A stretch of 64,000 nucleotides of DNA. It comes from Paenibacillus sophorae (GTDB taxonomy: Bacteria > Bacillota > Bacilli > Paenibacillales > Paenibacillaceae). Shown piece after piece: positions 25,809 to 33,796 of the stretch. The position numbers and the translations under genes were made by a program. The stretch lies in assembly GCF_018966525.1 (NCBI RefSeq), contig NZ_CP076607.1, forward strand, positions 1,550,001 to 1,614,000, given 5' to 3'. The notes beneath the pieces were generated by a model. That model saw only the letters and a program-made list of their open reading frames with translations, searched no databases and was not told the origin of the DNA. How positions within the stretch are numbered: the stretch's first letter is position 1; every line of letters starts with the position of its first letter.

Positions 25809-26792
25809 TTGGAAAAAGCGATTGTCGTAGGAGCAACTGGCGGTACTGGCGCTTCGGTTACGGAGGAGCTGGTCAAGCGAGGGATACAGATGGTGGCCTT
25901 CGGGCGATCTCGCGAGAAGCTGGAGCAGCTTAGGGCTAGACTGGGTAATCCGCAGAATTTATCGATTGCAACAGGTGACGCTTTCCGTCCGAATGACATC
26001 GTTATCGCTTCGGAAGGCGCGAGCGTCCTGTTCCATTGTACGAACGTTCCGTATCACGAGATGGTAAGCAAACTGATTCCTCTAGGCGAATCAGTGATGG
26101 AGGCCGCCGACAGGCTGAGCTTGAAGGTAGTCGTGATCGACGGCATCTATCCCTATGGAAGAAGACAGATGGACCGGGTGACCGAGGAACACCCGAAGCA
26201 GCCGCACACAAGGAAGGGCAAGATTAGGCTCGCCTACGAGAAGATGCTGTTTGGCGGCCGATGGAGCCGGGCCAAGGTTATGATCGTCCGCTTACCGGAT
26301 TATTTCGGCCCCACGGCGAACGAGGCGTCTTATCTAGGCTCTACGCTCGAAGCAATCGCTGCCGGTAAGATGGCTTTTTTCATTGGCAATATGCGTGTTC
26401 CTAGGGAGTTCGTCTACTTGCCGGACGCGGCGTTCATGATTGCGGAGCTCGCTGCCAGGGATGATGCTTATGGCGAGAACTGGCATATTCCGGGCGCAGG
26501 CTTGATCTCGGGCAGGGAGATCGTACGAATAGCCCGGAAGGCAAGCGGAAGCGCCAAACCAGTTATTCCGCTCGGAAGAGTTGGGCTATCTTTGCTCGGC
26601 ATGGCCGTGCCGGTAATGAAGGAGGTAGTGGAGATGCTCTATCTTACCGAAGAGCCGCTTGTCTTGAGCGGGGATAAATACGAGCGGTTGATCGGACCGG
26701 TACGGTCTACGGCCTTTGAAGAGGGAATCACAGTTACGGTTCGTGCGCTGCAAAGAAAAAATGGCTCTCTTTTAATGGAGGATAGTAATTGA
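25809..26792 (+). CDS. NAD(P)-binding epimerase/reductase-like protein
   Basis: A 327-residue Rossmann protein: IVVGATGGTGASVTEELVKR at the start, then FGRSREKLEQL, FHCTNVPYHEM, VVIDGIYPYGRRQMDRVTEE and VPREFVYLPDAAFMIAELAA. It belongs to the extended SDR / NAD-dependent epimerase-dehydratase type without a clear Y-x-x-x-K, so a reductase or NmrA-like binding role is possible. TTG 25809 is the likely start, with GAGGTGA six nt upstream. It is controlled by the preceding TetR judged from the operators. Confidence 0.75.
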   Translation: MEKAIVVGATGGTGASVTEELVKRGIQMVAFGRSREKLEQLRARLGNPQNLSIATGDAFRPNDIVIASEGASVLFHCTNVPYHEMVSKLIPLGESVMEAADRLSLKVVVIDGIYPYGRRQMDRVTEEHPKQPHTRKGKIRLAYEKMLFGGRWSRAKVMIVRLPDYFGPTANEASYLGSTLEAIAAGKMAFFIGNMRVPREFVYLPDAAFMIAELAARDDAYGENWHIPGAGLISGREIVRIARKASGSAKPVIPLGRVGLSLLGMAVPVMKEVVEMLYLTEEPLVLSGDKYERLIGPVRSTAFEEGITVTVRALQRKNGSLLMEDSN

Positions 26793-26824
26793 TTGATCAC
26801 TAACTATGGCGCGGGAGGCAGGTT

Positions 26825-26929
26825 ATGAAGCGCTTTAGTCTCTTGGGCAGCGGGAATGCTCCGGTTGGAGCCAGTCAACGCTATGTGCGGCTGATTCTAA
26901 ACGATATCACACCAAGCAGGGCAGTTTAG
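26825..26929 (+). CDS. Possible small peptide, unrecognised
   Basis: A 34-residue frame, MKRFSLLGSGNAPVGASQRY onward, with GGGAGG seven nt before ATG. It has no family match known to me and could be the truncated start of a larger gene. Confidence 0.25.
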   Translation: MKRFSLLGSGNAPVGASQRYVRLILNDITPSRAV

Positions 26930-26934
26930 ATCTT

Positions 26935-27011
26935 CCTGCGATAACGCAGGCTTTTCCGGTGAATGGCGGGAAGGAAGAGGAAATCCCTGCGAAAGTGCGG
27001 GAATTTCAAGC
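26935..27011. repeat. REP-like hairpins
   Basis: CCTGCGATAACGCAGG (26935-26950) and a related CCCTGCGAAAGTGCGGG (26995-27011) form two small hairpins in a 400-bp gene-free stretch, resembling short palindromic intergenic repeats. Confidence 0.4.
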
Positions 27012-27156
27012 CTGAACCGCCATGCCGGATGATTGGGGCCGAAGAGCCTGCACCTTTGCATGAATTTGGGGAAGGCCAAGCTTTTACGGGGAAAAAGATG
27101 TAGCGTTGCAGGTTTTCCACCACGACAGGTTTCAATGTCACATTTGGTTATAGTAA

Positions 27157-27180
27157 AGAGGGGCTTCCGCCTCTCTATTT
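27157..27180 (+). terminator. Terminator-like hairpin
   Basis: AGAGGGGC / GCCTCTCT with a TTCC loop and one mismatch, followed by ATTTTAT. The preceding ATAGTAAAGAGGGG is identical to the start of the terminator at 512. Confidence 0.45.
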
Positions 27181-27331
27181 TATGTGTTTAAGCCTGACTA
27201 TTCGTCCGCTTGGAGCATATCAAAGTGGCCGCCAAAACCGAGCACGTCCTGCTTATGGGGGATGGGGGTTTAAAGAACATATGGTATAATGGGCTAACGG
27301 AAAATCCGGTTTAGTTAGGAGTTGTTAACCA

Positions 27332-27660
27332 ATGCATATTGGAGTGGATTTGGATAACACCATACTTGATGCTACTTCAGCGCATTTGGAATATTATAAT
27401 CAAGCGTCCGGATTATCGTTGACACCGGGCGATGTTGATGATTTTTATTTATACAGATTATATGGGTGGGACGAGGCGGAACGGAATGCCATTTATCATA
27501 AATATGGGCATGATATTCACTGGAATTCATCACCTTTGCCGATGGCAGTAGAAATATTGCAGCAGCTATTTAATGAGCATCAAATATCAATTATTACTGC
27601 CCGCCCCTTACTTTTTCGTGAGGTGGCTAGATTTTCATAAGATTAATTATCATAACATAG
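27332..27660 (+). pseudogene. HAD-like 5'-nucleotidase (NT5C/YqfW-like), truncated
   Basis: MHIGVDLDNTILDATSAHLE carries the HAD motif DLDNT, and QISIITARPL motif II. After REVARFS the frame stops at 27640, while another frame continues WLDFHKINYHNI and then ends. The last third, with the motif IV aspartates, is missing. The homology stops about 30 nt before copy D of the dispersed repeat, so insertion or recombination at that repeat may have cut it. Confidence 0.65.
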
Positions 27661-27689
27661 GGGTTTAGGCATTCCTCGCTGATTATTAT

Positions 27690-27745
27690 GTGTTGACTTC
27701 TGATTACTGGACACATATCGAGCCGGTAATATTGATAGTTCTGAA
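27690..27745 (+). repeat. Dispersed element, copy D
   Basis: TGTTGACTTCTGATTACTGG then ACACAT and AATATTGATAGT, matching copy C (TGTTGACTCTGCTTACCCG, ACACAT, AATATTGATGGT). The ATGTGGAGT core is changed to ATATCGAGC. Confidence 0.5.
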
Positions 27746-27774
27746 TGAGACAAGATCTGACCGTTTACGAGAGT

Positions 27775-27954
27775 TTAATCCGGCAGATCAATGGGAGCTA
27801 TTCTTGCTGTACCTTTCGTAATCACACCGGGTACATGATCGGTCATTTCTTCCACGGTAAAATCGTTTCGATAGGAACTCTCCACTAGCTTGAGAGGCTT
27901 GTTCAAGTGAAACCGTAGAAGTCTGGAAACTCGAGAAGCTTTTGAAAATAACCC
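27775..27954 (-). pseudogene. C-terminal coding fragment, unrecognised
   Basis: An open minus-strand frame without a start reads RVSRLLRFHLNKPLKLVESS and EEMTDHVPGVITKGTARIAP, ending PIDLPD. It looks like real protein but I cannot name the family. It is cut off at 27955 by a stop. Confidence 0.4.
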
Positions 27955-28044
27955 CTATTGGTCTATACTTTGAAATAGTAGGATTACTTTGAGTTCCGAC
28001 AGATTGCATTGACTGTATTATCAAAAGATAGGGGGTAACGAATA

Positions 28045-28401
28045 ATGATTAGCGCGATTTTAGTTGGTATTGTCGCTTTGGAACATTTGTATATCTTATA
28101 TTTGGAAATGTTTTTGTGGACAACACCTAAAGGATTAAAAGCTTTTGGAACAACAAAAGAGATTGCCGAAGCTTCAAAATCTTTAGCTGCTAACCAAGGG
28201 CTATATAATGGATTTCTAGCCGCTGGATTGATTTGGAGCTTGTTGTATCCTGATGCAGCGGTGGCTCGCCAACTTCAACTTTTTTTTCTCGTTTGTGTCC
28301 TTATTGCAGCAATTTTTGGAGGAATGACCGCTAAAAAATCGATTCTTTTGGTTCAGGGACTTCCTGCGCTGGCAGCTCTATTATTTGTTTTGATGAGTTA
28401 A
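28045..28401 (+). CDS. DUF1304-family membrane protein
   Basis: 118 residues, four helices. It begins MISAILVGIVALEHLYILYL with EMFLWTTPKGLKAFG, and ANQGLYNGFLAAGLIWSLLY is the DUF1304 signature. The function is unknown in the family. GGGGGT lies about 8 nt before ATG 28045. It stands alone. Confidence 0.85.
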   Translation: MISAILVGIVALEHLYILYLEMFLWTTPKGLKAFGTTKEIAEASKSLAANQGLYNGFLAAGLIWSLLYPDAAVARQLQLFFLVCVLIAAIFGGMTAKKSILLVQGLPALAALLFVLMS

Positions 28402-28568
28402 TGCATAAGAAAGTTCGGCCCGGGTTACGGCAGCAGAACCTGAACAGGAATGCTGCTTTTTTTGCTGCTCTTTTTAGACAAAATGAATATCGCCCTATCC
28501 AGCATATGGTATAGTAATAATTAGCGATTATGGGTCTTAAGAACTGGGAGATTTTTGGGGGGAGAAGG

Positions 28569-29828
28569 GTGTATTGTCATCAATGCGGGGCCAAAAACGC
28601 TCCGAAACAAAAAGTATGCGCCAAGTGCGGGGCAAGATTGCTGACGGCAGAAGAACGGCAGGTCCTGCTGGAAGTGGCTGCGGGAGCAGAGGCAGTTCAG
28701 CAGCCGGGTATGGCGGCACATCGGCGGGGGGAAACGCTTTCGAGCCAGGACGACAAGACAGGGGCAAAAGGGAAGACTTCGGGAGCAGGGCGCGCGTTTC
28801 TTTGGCTGATACCCTTGCTGCTTGCGGGAAGTGTGGGTCTGGCGCTTACGATGTATTACAACTATGAGCAGTCGTTGAACCGTGAGGTGACGGCATTACA
28901 GCAGCGGGCACAAAAAGAAGCTTTGGCCGGACACTATTCGTCGGCTGTTCAGTTACTGGAAGAGGCCGAGGGGAAACGGCCCCGTTACACTGCGCTTCGC
29001 CAGGACCGCGAGCTTACTGCCAAGGCGGCGGAGCTGCAGCTGCAGCTGGAGAAGGCCTCGGGACAGCTGAAGGAGCAGAAGCTGGACGCCGGCGAAAAGG
29101 CGCTGAACCATATCGCCAATATGGTAAACAAACGGCAAGAGCCGCTGTTCGCTCCGCTTAAGAAGCAGCTTGCTGCGGGTCAGGTGAAGCTGGCGGTGCT
29201 GAAGGTAAAGAGCGAGTTGGACAAGCTGAACACGGTGGATGCGTTGGCCGAGAAGCTGGATACGGTGAGCGGCCTTTCCGGCCAAGAGGCTGCGGCTGTA
29301 AAAGCGCAGATCATCGGCAAAATCGTCGGCATCAGCTATGCGGCGGCTGAGCGTAAGCTTCGGGACAAAGACTTTGTCGGAGCCATGGCAGAGGTGGACA
29401 GCGGTCTGCTCTACGCCGCGGACAACAAGAAGCTGATTGCATACCGGAAGCAGATTGCGGATGCCAAGAAGGAGTTTGAACGAGCGGAGGCGGAGCGAAT
29501 CCAGCTTGCCGAGCAGAAAGCGGCGGAAGAGGACCTGAATAACCGGACGGCCGCGGTGGATGTATCCGGCCTGCATGTGGTGCTGGATGATTACGGTGAT
29601 TTGCAAATCAGCGGAACGGTCACCAACAAGGCGACCCGGCCGATTTATTCGGTGAGCATCAATCTCGACATCTACGATTCTTCAGGGTCGTATCTGGGGA
29701 ATACCTATGCTGGCGTATCTCCGTATCATCTGGAGCCGGGAGAGACGGGCGATTTCACCACTTGGTATTATGGGGTATACAGCCAAGCCCAAGCCTCTGT
29801 CGTCAACGCAACCTGGTATTTGGAGTAG
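28569..29828 (+). CDS. Zinc-ribbon membrane protein with C-terminal FxLYD-like domain
   Basis: About 419 residues. The N-terminal zinc ribbon YCHQCGAKNAPKQKVCAKCG is cytoplasmic. A single membrane helix (AFLWLIPLLLAGSVGLALTM) follows near residue 90, then long extracytoplasmic coiled coils (residues 110-320). A final beta domain (LHVVLDDYGDLQISGTVTNK) is of the FxLYD kind. I choose GTG 28569 behind GGGGGGAGAAGG, which puts the ribbon at the very start. The HtrA-like protease follows 12 nt later, so the two are cotranscribed and may form one envelope sensor or quality-control unit. Confidence 0.75.
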   Translation: MYCHQCGAKNAPKQKVCAKCGARLLTAEERQVLLEVAAGAEAVQQPGMAAHRRGETLSSQDDKTGAKGKTSGAGRAFLWLIPLLLAGSVGLALTMYYNYEQSLNREVTALQQRAQKEALAGHYSSAVQLLEEAEGKRPRYTALRQDRELTAKAAELQLQLEKASGQLKEQKLDAGEKALNHIANMVNKRQEPLFAPLKKQLAAGQVKLAVLKVKSELDKLNTVDALAEKLDTVSGLSGQEAAAVKAQIIGKIVGISYAAAERKLRDKDFVGAMAEVDSGLLYAADNKKLIAYRKQIADAKKEFERAEAERIQLAEQKAAEEDLNNRTAAVDVSGLHVVLDDYGDLQISGTVTNKATRPIYSVSINLDIYDSSGSYLGNTYAGVSPYHLEPGETGDFTTWYYGVYSQAQASVVNATWYLE

Positions 29829-29840
29829 GAGGGCCGGATA

Positions 29841-30980
29841 ATGAGTAAAGGGATATGGATAAGCATGATCGCCTGCCTGCTGATCGCGGGCGCCGGAGCG
29901 GGAGGTACATATTGGATTCATCAATCGGCCGAGCGCGACTTGAATGAGGGTCCGCTGCTGGCAGCAGCGGGACAGACGCAAACCGCCGCACAGCCTGCGG
30001 CCGCTAAAGCGAAGAAGACACGCAAAGAGATTATTGAAGACAGCCAGAAGCGGGTCGTAACGATTGAAAGCGGGGAAGGGCTCGGTTCGGGATTTCTGTA
30101 TAACGGCAAAGGAGATTTACTGACGAACGCGCATGTAGTGGCCGGTTCCCGGGACGTAACGGTGCGGACGATGAGTCACAAGGAATACAAGGGGAAGGTT
30201 ATCGGGATTGGCACGGATACGGATGTGGCGGTCGTCCGCGTGACGGAGCTTAAGGCTACCCAGCCGCTGCAGATTGCCCGCAGTAATAAAGCGGAGATTG
30301 GCGATGAGATTTTGGCGCTAGGCAGTCCCCTCGGACTGGAGAATACGGTCACGACAGGCATCATCAGCGGTCTCGGCCGCAGCTTTGATATCGAGCCTTA
30401 CACTTACAGCAATCTGTACCAGATTTCCGCGCCGATCGCACCCGGCAACAGCGGCGGTCCGCTGGTAAGCGCGGAGACGGGCGACGTACTGGGGATTAAC
30501 TCCGCATCCGCCACCGATGAAGCGGGGATCGGATTCAGCATTCCGATTGCCAGTGTGCTGAAGCAGGCGGAAGCATGGTCGGAGCATCCGATGTCGGAGC
30601 TTCCGGACGTAAGCAGTGACGATAGTGACGATTACGATGGAAGAGATACGCTGGCGGACAGCCAGAGTACTGTAGCTTCTTTTTATCAAAGTCTGAACGC
30701 CGGCGATTACGTCACGGCTTATTCCCTGCTCGGCAGCGATTGGCAGAGCAAGACTTCCTATGAAGATTTCCGCAGCGGTTATTTGAAGACCGGCTATATT
30801 TCCATAGGGACCTTAACTGCCGAAGAGCAGGACGGCGGCGCTATGGTCAGCGTTGATATTACGGCCGAAGAACGCCGCGATACGGGGACCGTATACCAGA
30901 CTTACCGGATGAGCTATTCGGTGGGGTATGAGAACGGTAATCTGAAGATTTTGCATGGCAAGGGCAAGAAAGTGGATTAA
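29841..30980 (+). CDS. HtrA/DegP-like (S1C) membrane-anchored serine protease without PDZ
   Basis: 379 residues with an N-terminal signal anchor (ISMIACLLIAGAGAGGTYWI). The trypsin-fold triad is complete: His in LLTNAHVVAGS, Asp in DTDVAVVRV and Ser in APGNSGGPLV. Instead of a PDZ domain it has an acidic linker (SSDDSDDYDGRD) and a C-terminal NTF2/DUF4440-like domain (VASFYQSLNAGDYVTAYSLL). It acts outside the membrane. Cotranscription with the zinc-ribbon protein suggests joint function. A long hairpin at 30983 ends the operon. Confidence 0.85.
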   Translation: MSKGIWISMIACLLIAGAGAGGTYWIHQSAERDLNEGPLLAAAGQTQTAAQPAAAKAKKTRKEIIEDSQKRVVTIESGEGLGSGFLYNGKGDLLTNAHVVAGSRDVTVRTMSHKEYKGKVIGIGTDTDVAVVRVTELKATQPLQIARSNKAEIGDEILALGSPLGLENTVTTGIISGLGRSFDIEPYTYSNLYQISAPIAPGNSGGPLVSAETGDVLGINSASATDEAGIGFSIPIASVLKQAEAWSEHPMSELPDVSSDDSDDYDGRDTLADSQSTVASFYQSLNAGDYVTAYSLLGSDWQSKTSYEDFRSGYLKTGYISIGTLTAEEQDGGAMVSVDITAEERRDTGTVYQTYRMSYSVGYENGNLKILHGKGKKVD

Positions 30981-30982
30981 AA

Positions 30983-31032
30983 AAGGGCCATAGCCCCGCT
31001 GTTTCAGATAAGAACAGGCGGGCTATGGCTTT
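30983..31032. terminator. Bidirectional terminator
   Basis: CCATAGCCC and GCTGTT pair with AACAGG and GGGCTATGG to make a long stem with A and T runs outside. It separates the protease from convergent alsD. Confidence 0.75.
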
Positions 31033-31083
31033 AAGTGTTAGCATGGTCGGAATTGAAAGTTGCAGTTATGCTGCGTCAGGCTC

Positions 31084-31800
31084 TCAGTAAGAACCTTCGG
31101 CGATCATGATGTCGCGCTCCAGGTCGGCTACGGATAAATCCTGTTTCAGATAAACGTCATCCTGCGGCAGCGCGAGCTGAAAATCGGTGCAGCTGCAAAT
31201 GGCGATTTCACCCCCCTCCAGCACAAAATCCAGCACATGTCCTCCTCCGTCACGGGCCTCATTGATAAAATGCAAATGATATCCGGCCACTGCGATCCCT
31301 TGTGCGAAAGCGGGAGTCCAGAACCCGGCGATTACTCCGTCCACATCGGCAAAATGAAACGACGGCTGGGACTTTGTGACCTCTACAAAAGGCGGATACG
31401 GTTTATCCTGATGCGGAACGGTGCGGGTGTGAACCTCCCGGAAATGCCCGTCGATTCGGATCGCATGAAACAGATTCGGGCTGGGAACCAGATCGTCCAG
31501 CATCTTCTCCAGCTCTTGACGGGTTACCGTCCGATTCAGCGGAGCGGTCTGCTGCTGTTCAAAAAAGGTGACGGAAGAGAATGGCGTGGTTTCGTCAAGA
31601 CTGACTTTTTTGGCCGTTCCGTCGGGATATAAGTGAAAGAATTGATCGTCAAAGGCAATCATTTCGCCGTCCAATTGATGAAATGTACCGATGCCGAAAT
31701 CACCGTGCTTTTTCAATTCTCCAAAAGTGACCGTTCCATCGTACAAACCGCTGAGCAGTGCAATCATGGTTGAGGCTTGATAGATTACATGATTATCCAT
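31084..31800 (-). CDS. alsD: Alpha-acetolactate decarboxylase
   Basis: 238 residues, full family length. It turns (S)-2-acetolactate into (R)-acetoin. The zinc site GYHLHFINEARDGGGHVLDF (His, His, His) lies near residue 172, and the conserved start IYQASTMIALLSGLYDGTVT and HGDFGIGTFHQLDGEM are present. It follows alsS by 42 nt in the same direction, the usual acetoin operon. AGGGAGC lies before ATG 31800. No alsR gene is in the window. Confidence 0.95.
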   Translation of the reverse strand: MDNHVIYQASTMIALLSGLYDGTVTFGELKKHGDFGIGTFHQLDGEMIAFDDQFFHLYPDGTAKKVSLDETTPFSSVTFFEQQQTAPLNRTVTRQELEKMLDDLVPSPNLFHAIRIDGHFREVHTRTVPHQDKPYPPFVEVTKSQPSFHFADVDGVIAGFWTPAFAQGIAVAGYHLHFINEARDGGGHVLDFVLEGGEIAICSCTDFQLALPQDDVYLKQDLSVADLERDIMIAEGSY

Positions 31801-31842
31801 TTGTCTGCAGCTCCCTTTTTTGGATGATATGAAATAATAATA

Positions 31843-33537
31843 TCAGTTTGCCTTATCAGGCAGCAGCTTTTCCCCGAGCTTGGCGCTGTCTCTGTAGTCA
31901 ATCGGGATATCGACCACCACAGGGCCTATTTGATCGAGAGCGCAGCGCAGTACTTCTTCCAGCTGCTCCGGCCGATTAACCCGCAGCCCCACCGCACCGA
32001 AGCTTTCGGCATATTGGACAACATCAATACTGCCAAAGTCTACACCCGAGGTTCTGCCGTACTTGGCCATTTGCTGGAATGCGACCATATTATAGGCGCC
32101 GTCGCTCCATACAATATGAACGATTGGAAGCTTAAGGCGGACCGCCGTCTCCAGTTCCATGGAGGAAAACAGAAACCCGCCGTCCCCGGATATGGAGATG
32201 GCTTTTTCACCCGGACGCACCAGTGAAGCGGCAATGGCCCAAGGCATAGCTACACCGAGGGTTTGCATGCCGTTGCTGAAGAGCAGACGGCGGGGTTCAT
32301 AGCAGCGGAAATAACGAGCCATCCAGATATAGTGTGAACCGACGTCACAGGTGACCGTCACCTGATCGTCAATCAGCCTTCGCAAGGTAAGAATAAAATC
32401 CAGCGGGTGAACAAGCTCTGAGTGGGGAGAGCGGACGTCATTTTCGTCCTGATCCAGCTTCTGCTGGAGTTCTTTCAGTAAGGAGAGCGATTCGGGGGGG
32501 AATAGAAGGCCTTGTAAATGCGAAGCTAACGCTTCGACGGTTAAGACAATGTCGCCGATTAACTCGATTCGCGGCTGGTAATCATGGTCAAAGTCCGCCT
32601 GCCGGTTATCCAGATGATACACTTGCCGGACGCCTTCACGATTCCAAAGATGAGCATCGTACTCGATCGGATCATAGCCAATAGTCAGAACTACATCGGC
32701 TTCTTTCAGCAGAAGATCGCCCGGCTGGTTGCTGAACAGACCGACTCTGCCCATAAAATGCTCTTCCAGATCACGTGAGATTACACCGGCAGCCTGGAAA
32801 GTCTCAACGACTGGAATATCAGTGCCGCGGATTAGATTTCGGATAGCTGAGGTTACTTCCGGTGAACTTGCTTTCATGCCGAGCAGAATAACCGGAAGTT
32901 TGGCCTTGCGTATATTGGCGGCGACGGCTTCGACAAGTTCAGAGGGGGCGGCGCCAAGCTGAGGAGTAGTCAGAGGCCCAAAATTGAAGGGTACCGCTTC
33001 GTCGAGCAGCACATCCATCGGCAGGCTGACAAATGCCGCTCCCGGCTGGGCGGTGGAAGCCTCGCGGAACGCATTCGTAATCGCTTCGGCGACATTGTTC
33101 GGATGTTCAACTTCCACGCTGTATTTCGTAACCGGTTTAAACAAACCGGCATTGTCCATAGATTGGTGCGTATGCTTCAACCGGTCTGCCCGGGAGACGG
33201 CTCCTGCGAGTGCCACAACCGGGTCGCTTTCGGAGTTGGCCGTTGCTAGTCCCGTGACCAGATTGGAGGCGCCCGGACCGGAAGTGACCAGGCATACCCC
33301 CGGCTTTCCGGTTAAGCGGCCGACAGCCGCCGCCATAAAAGCGGCATTCTGCTCATGCCGGCAAACAATAAGCTCCGGTCCCCGTTCCCGCAAAACATCA
33401 AATACGGAATCGATTTTGGCTCCGGGAATTCCGAAAATGTACGGAACCCCTTGCGATATCAAACTGTCAACAACCAGATTGGCACCATTTGTTGCGGCGA
33501 TTGCTGTAGAGATTTTTGAATTTGCTTCCGTGCTCAT
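31843..33537 (-). CDS. alsS: Catabolic acetolactate synthase
   Basis: 564 residues. This ThDP enzyme joins two pyruvates to acetolactate. The N-terminal ThDP glutamate lies in ICRHEQNAAFMA, and the ThDP-Mg motif GDGGFLFSSMELETAVRLKL occurs near residue 435. No FAD-binding features of the biosynthetic IlvB type stand out, which fits AlsS. I choose ATG 33537 (MSTEANSK) because GGAGATGG lies properly upstream; the frame is open to 33597. alsD follows in the operon. Confidence 0.93.
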   Translation of the reverse strand: MSTEANSKISTAIAATNGANLVVDSLISQGVPYIFGIPGAKIDSVFDVLRERGPELIVCRHEQNAAFMAAAVGRLTGKPGVCLVTSGPGASNLVTGLATANSESDPVVALAGAVSRADRLKHTHQSMDNAGLFKPVTKYSVEVEHPNNVAEAITNAFREASTAQPGAAFVSLPMDVLLDEAVPFNFGPLTTPQLGAAPSELVEAVAANIRKAKLPVILLGMKASSPEVTSAIRNLIRGTDIPVVETFQAAGVISRDLEEHFMGRVGLFSNQPGDLLLKEADVVLTIGYDPIEYDAHLWNREGVRQVYHLDNRQADFDHDYQPRIELIGDIVLTVEALASHLQGLLFPPESLSLLKELQQKLDQDENDVRSPHSELVHPLDFILTLRRLIDDQVTVTCDVGSHYIWMARYFRCYEPRRLLFSNGMQTLGVAMPWAIAASLVRPGEKAISISGDGGFLFSSMELETAVRLKLPIVHIVWSDGAYNMVAFQQMAKYGRTSGVDFGSIDVVQYAESFGAVGLRVNRPEQLEEVLRCALDQIGPVVVDIPIDYRDSAKLGEKLLPDKAN

Positions 33538-33627
33538 CCTATCCATCTCCTTGTCTCTGAAATCTTTGAAAATGCAATTCATTTTCTCTATTTCCATGTA
33601 TATACAGAAAACGTGACGCCAACATCT

Positions 33628-33655
33628 ATTATATTCCCAAAAAAAGTAAAATCAA
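33628..33655 (-). promoter_or_regulatory. Promoter of alsSD
   Basis: On the minus strand TTGATT, 16 nt, TATAAT, about 90 nt before the alsS start. Confidence 0.6.
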
Positions 33656-33796
33656 GTGAAAAAATTCAAATGAATCATAGAAAAATCAGCATAGATCTTC
33701 GCAGTTTCATTTGACGCGATCTTCAATTAAGAAGCCAATACCGACAATGTCTGTGGTATAGTGAAAGCATGAATCACAGGACAAAGGGGGCTTAGT

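Noticed and set aside
28953..29606. A 217-residue minus-strand frame in the zinc-ribbon gene
   Set aside because: Shadow of a GC-rich, Lys/Ala/Glu-rich coding region; Leu/Arg-rich low-complexity translation.
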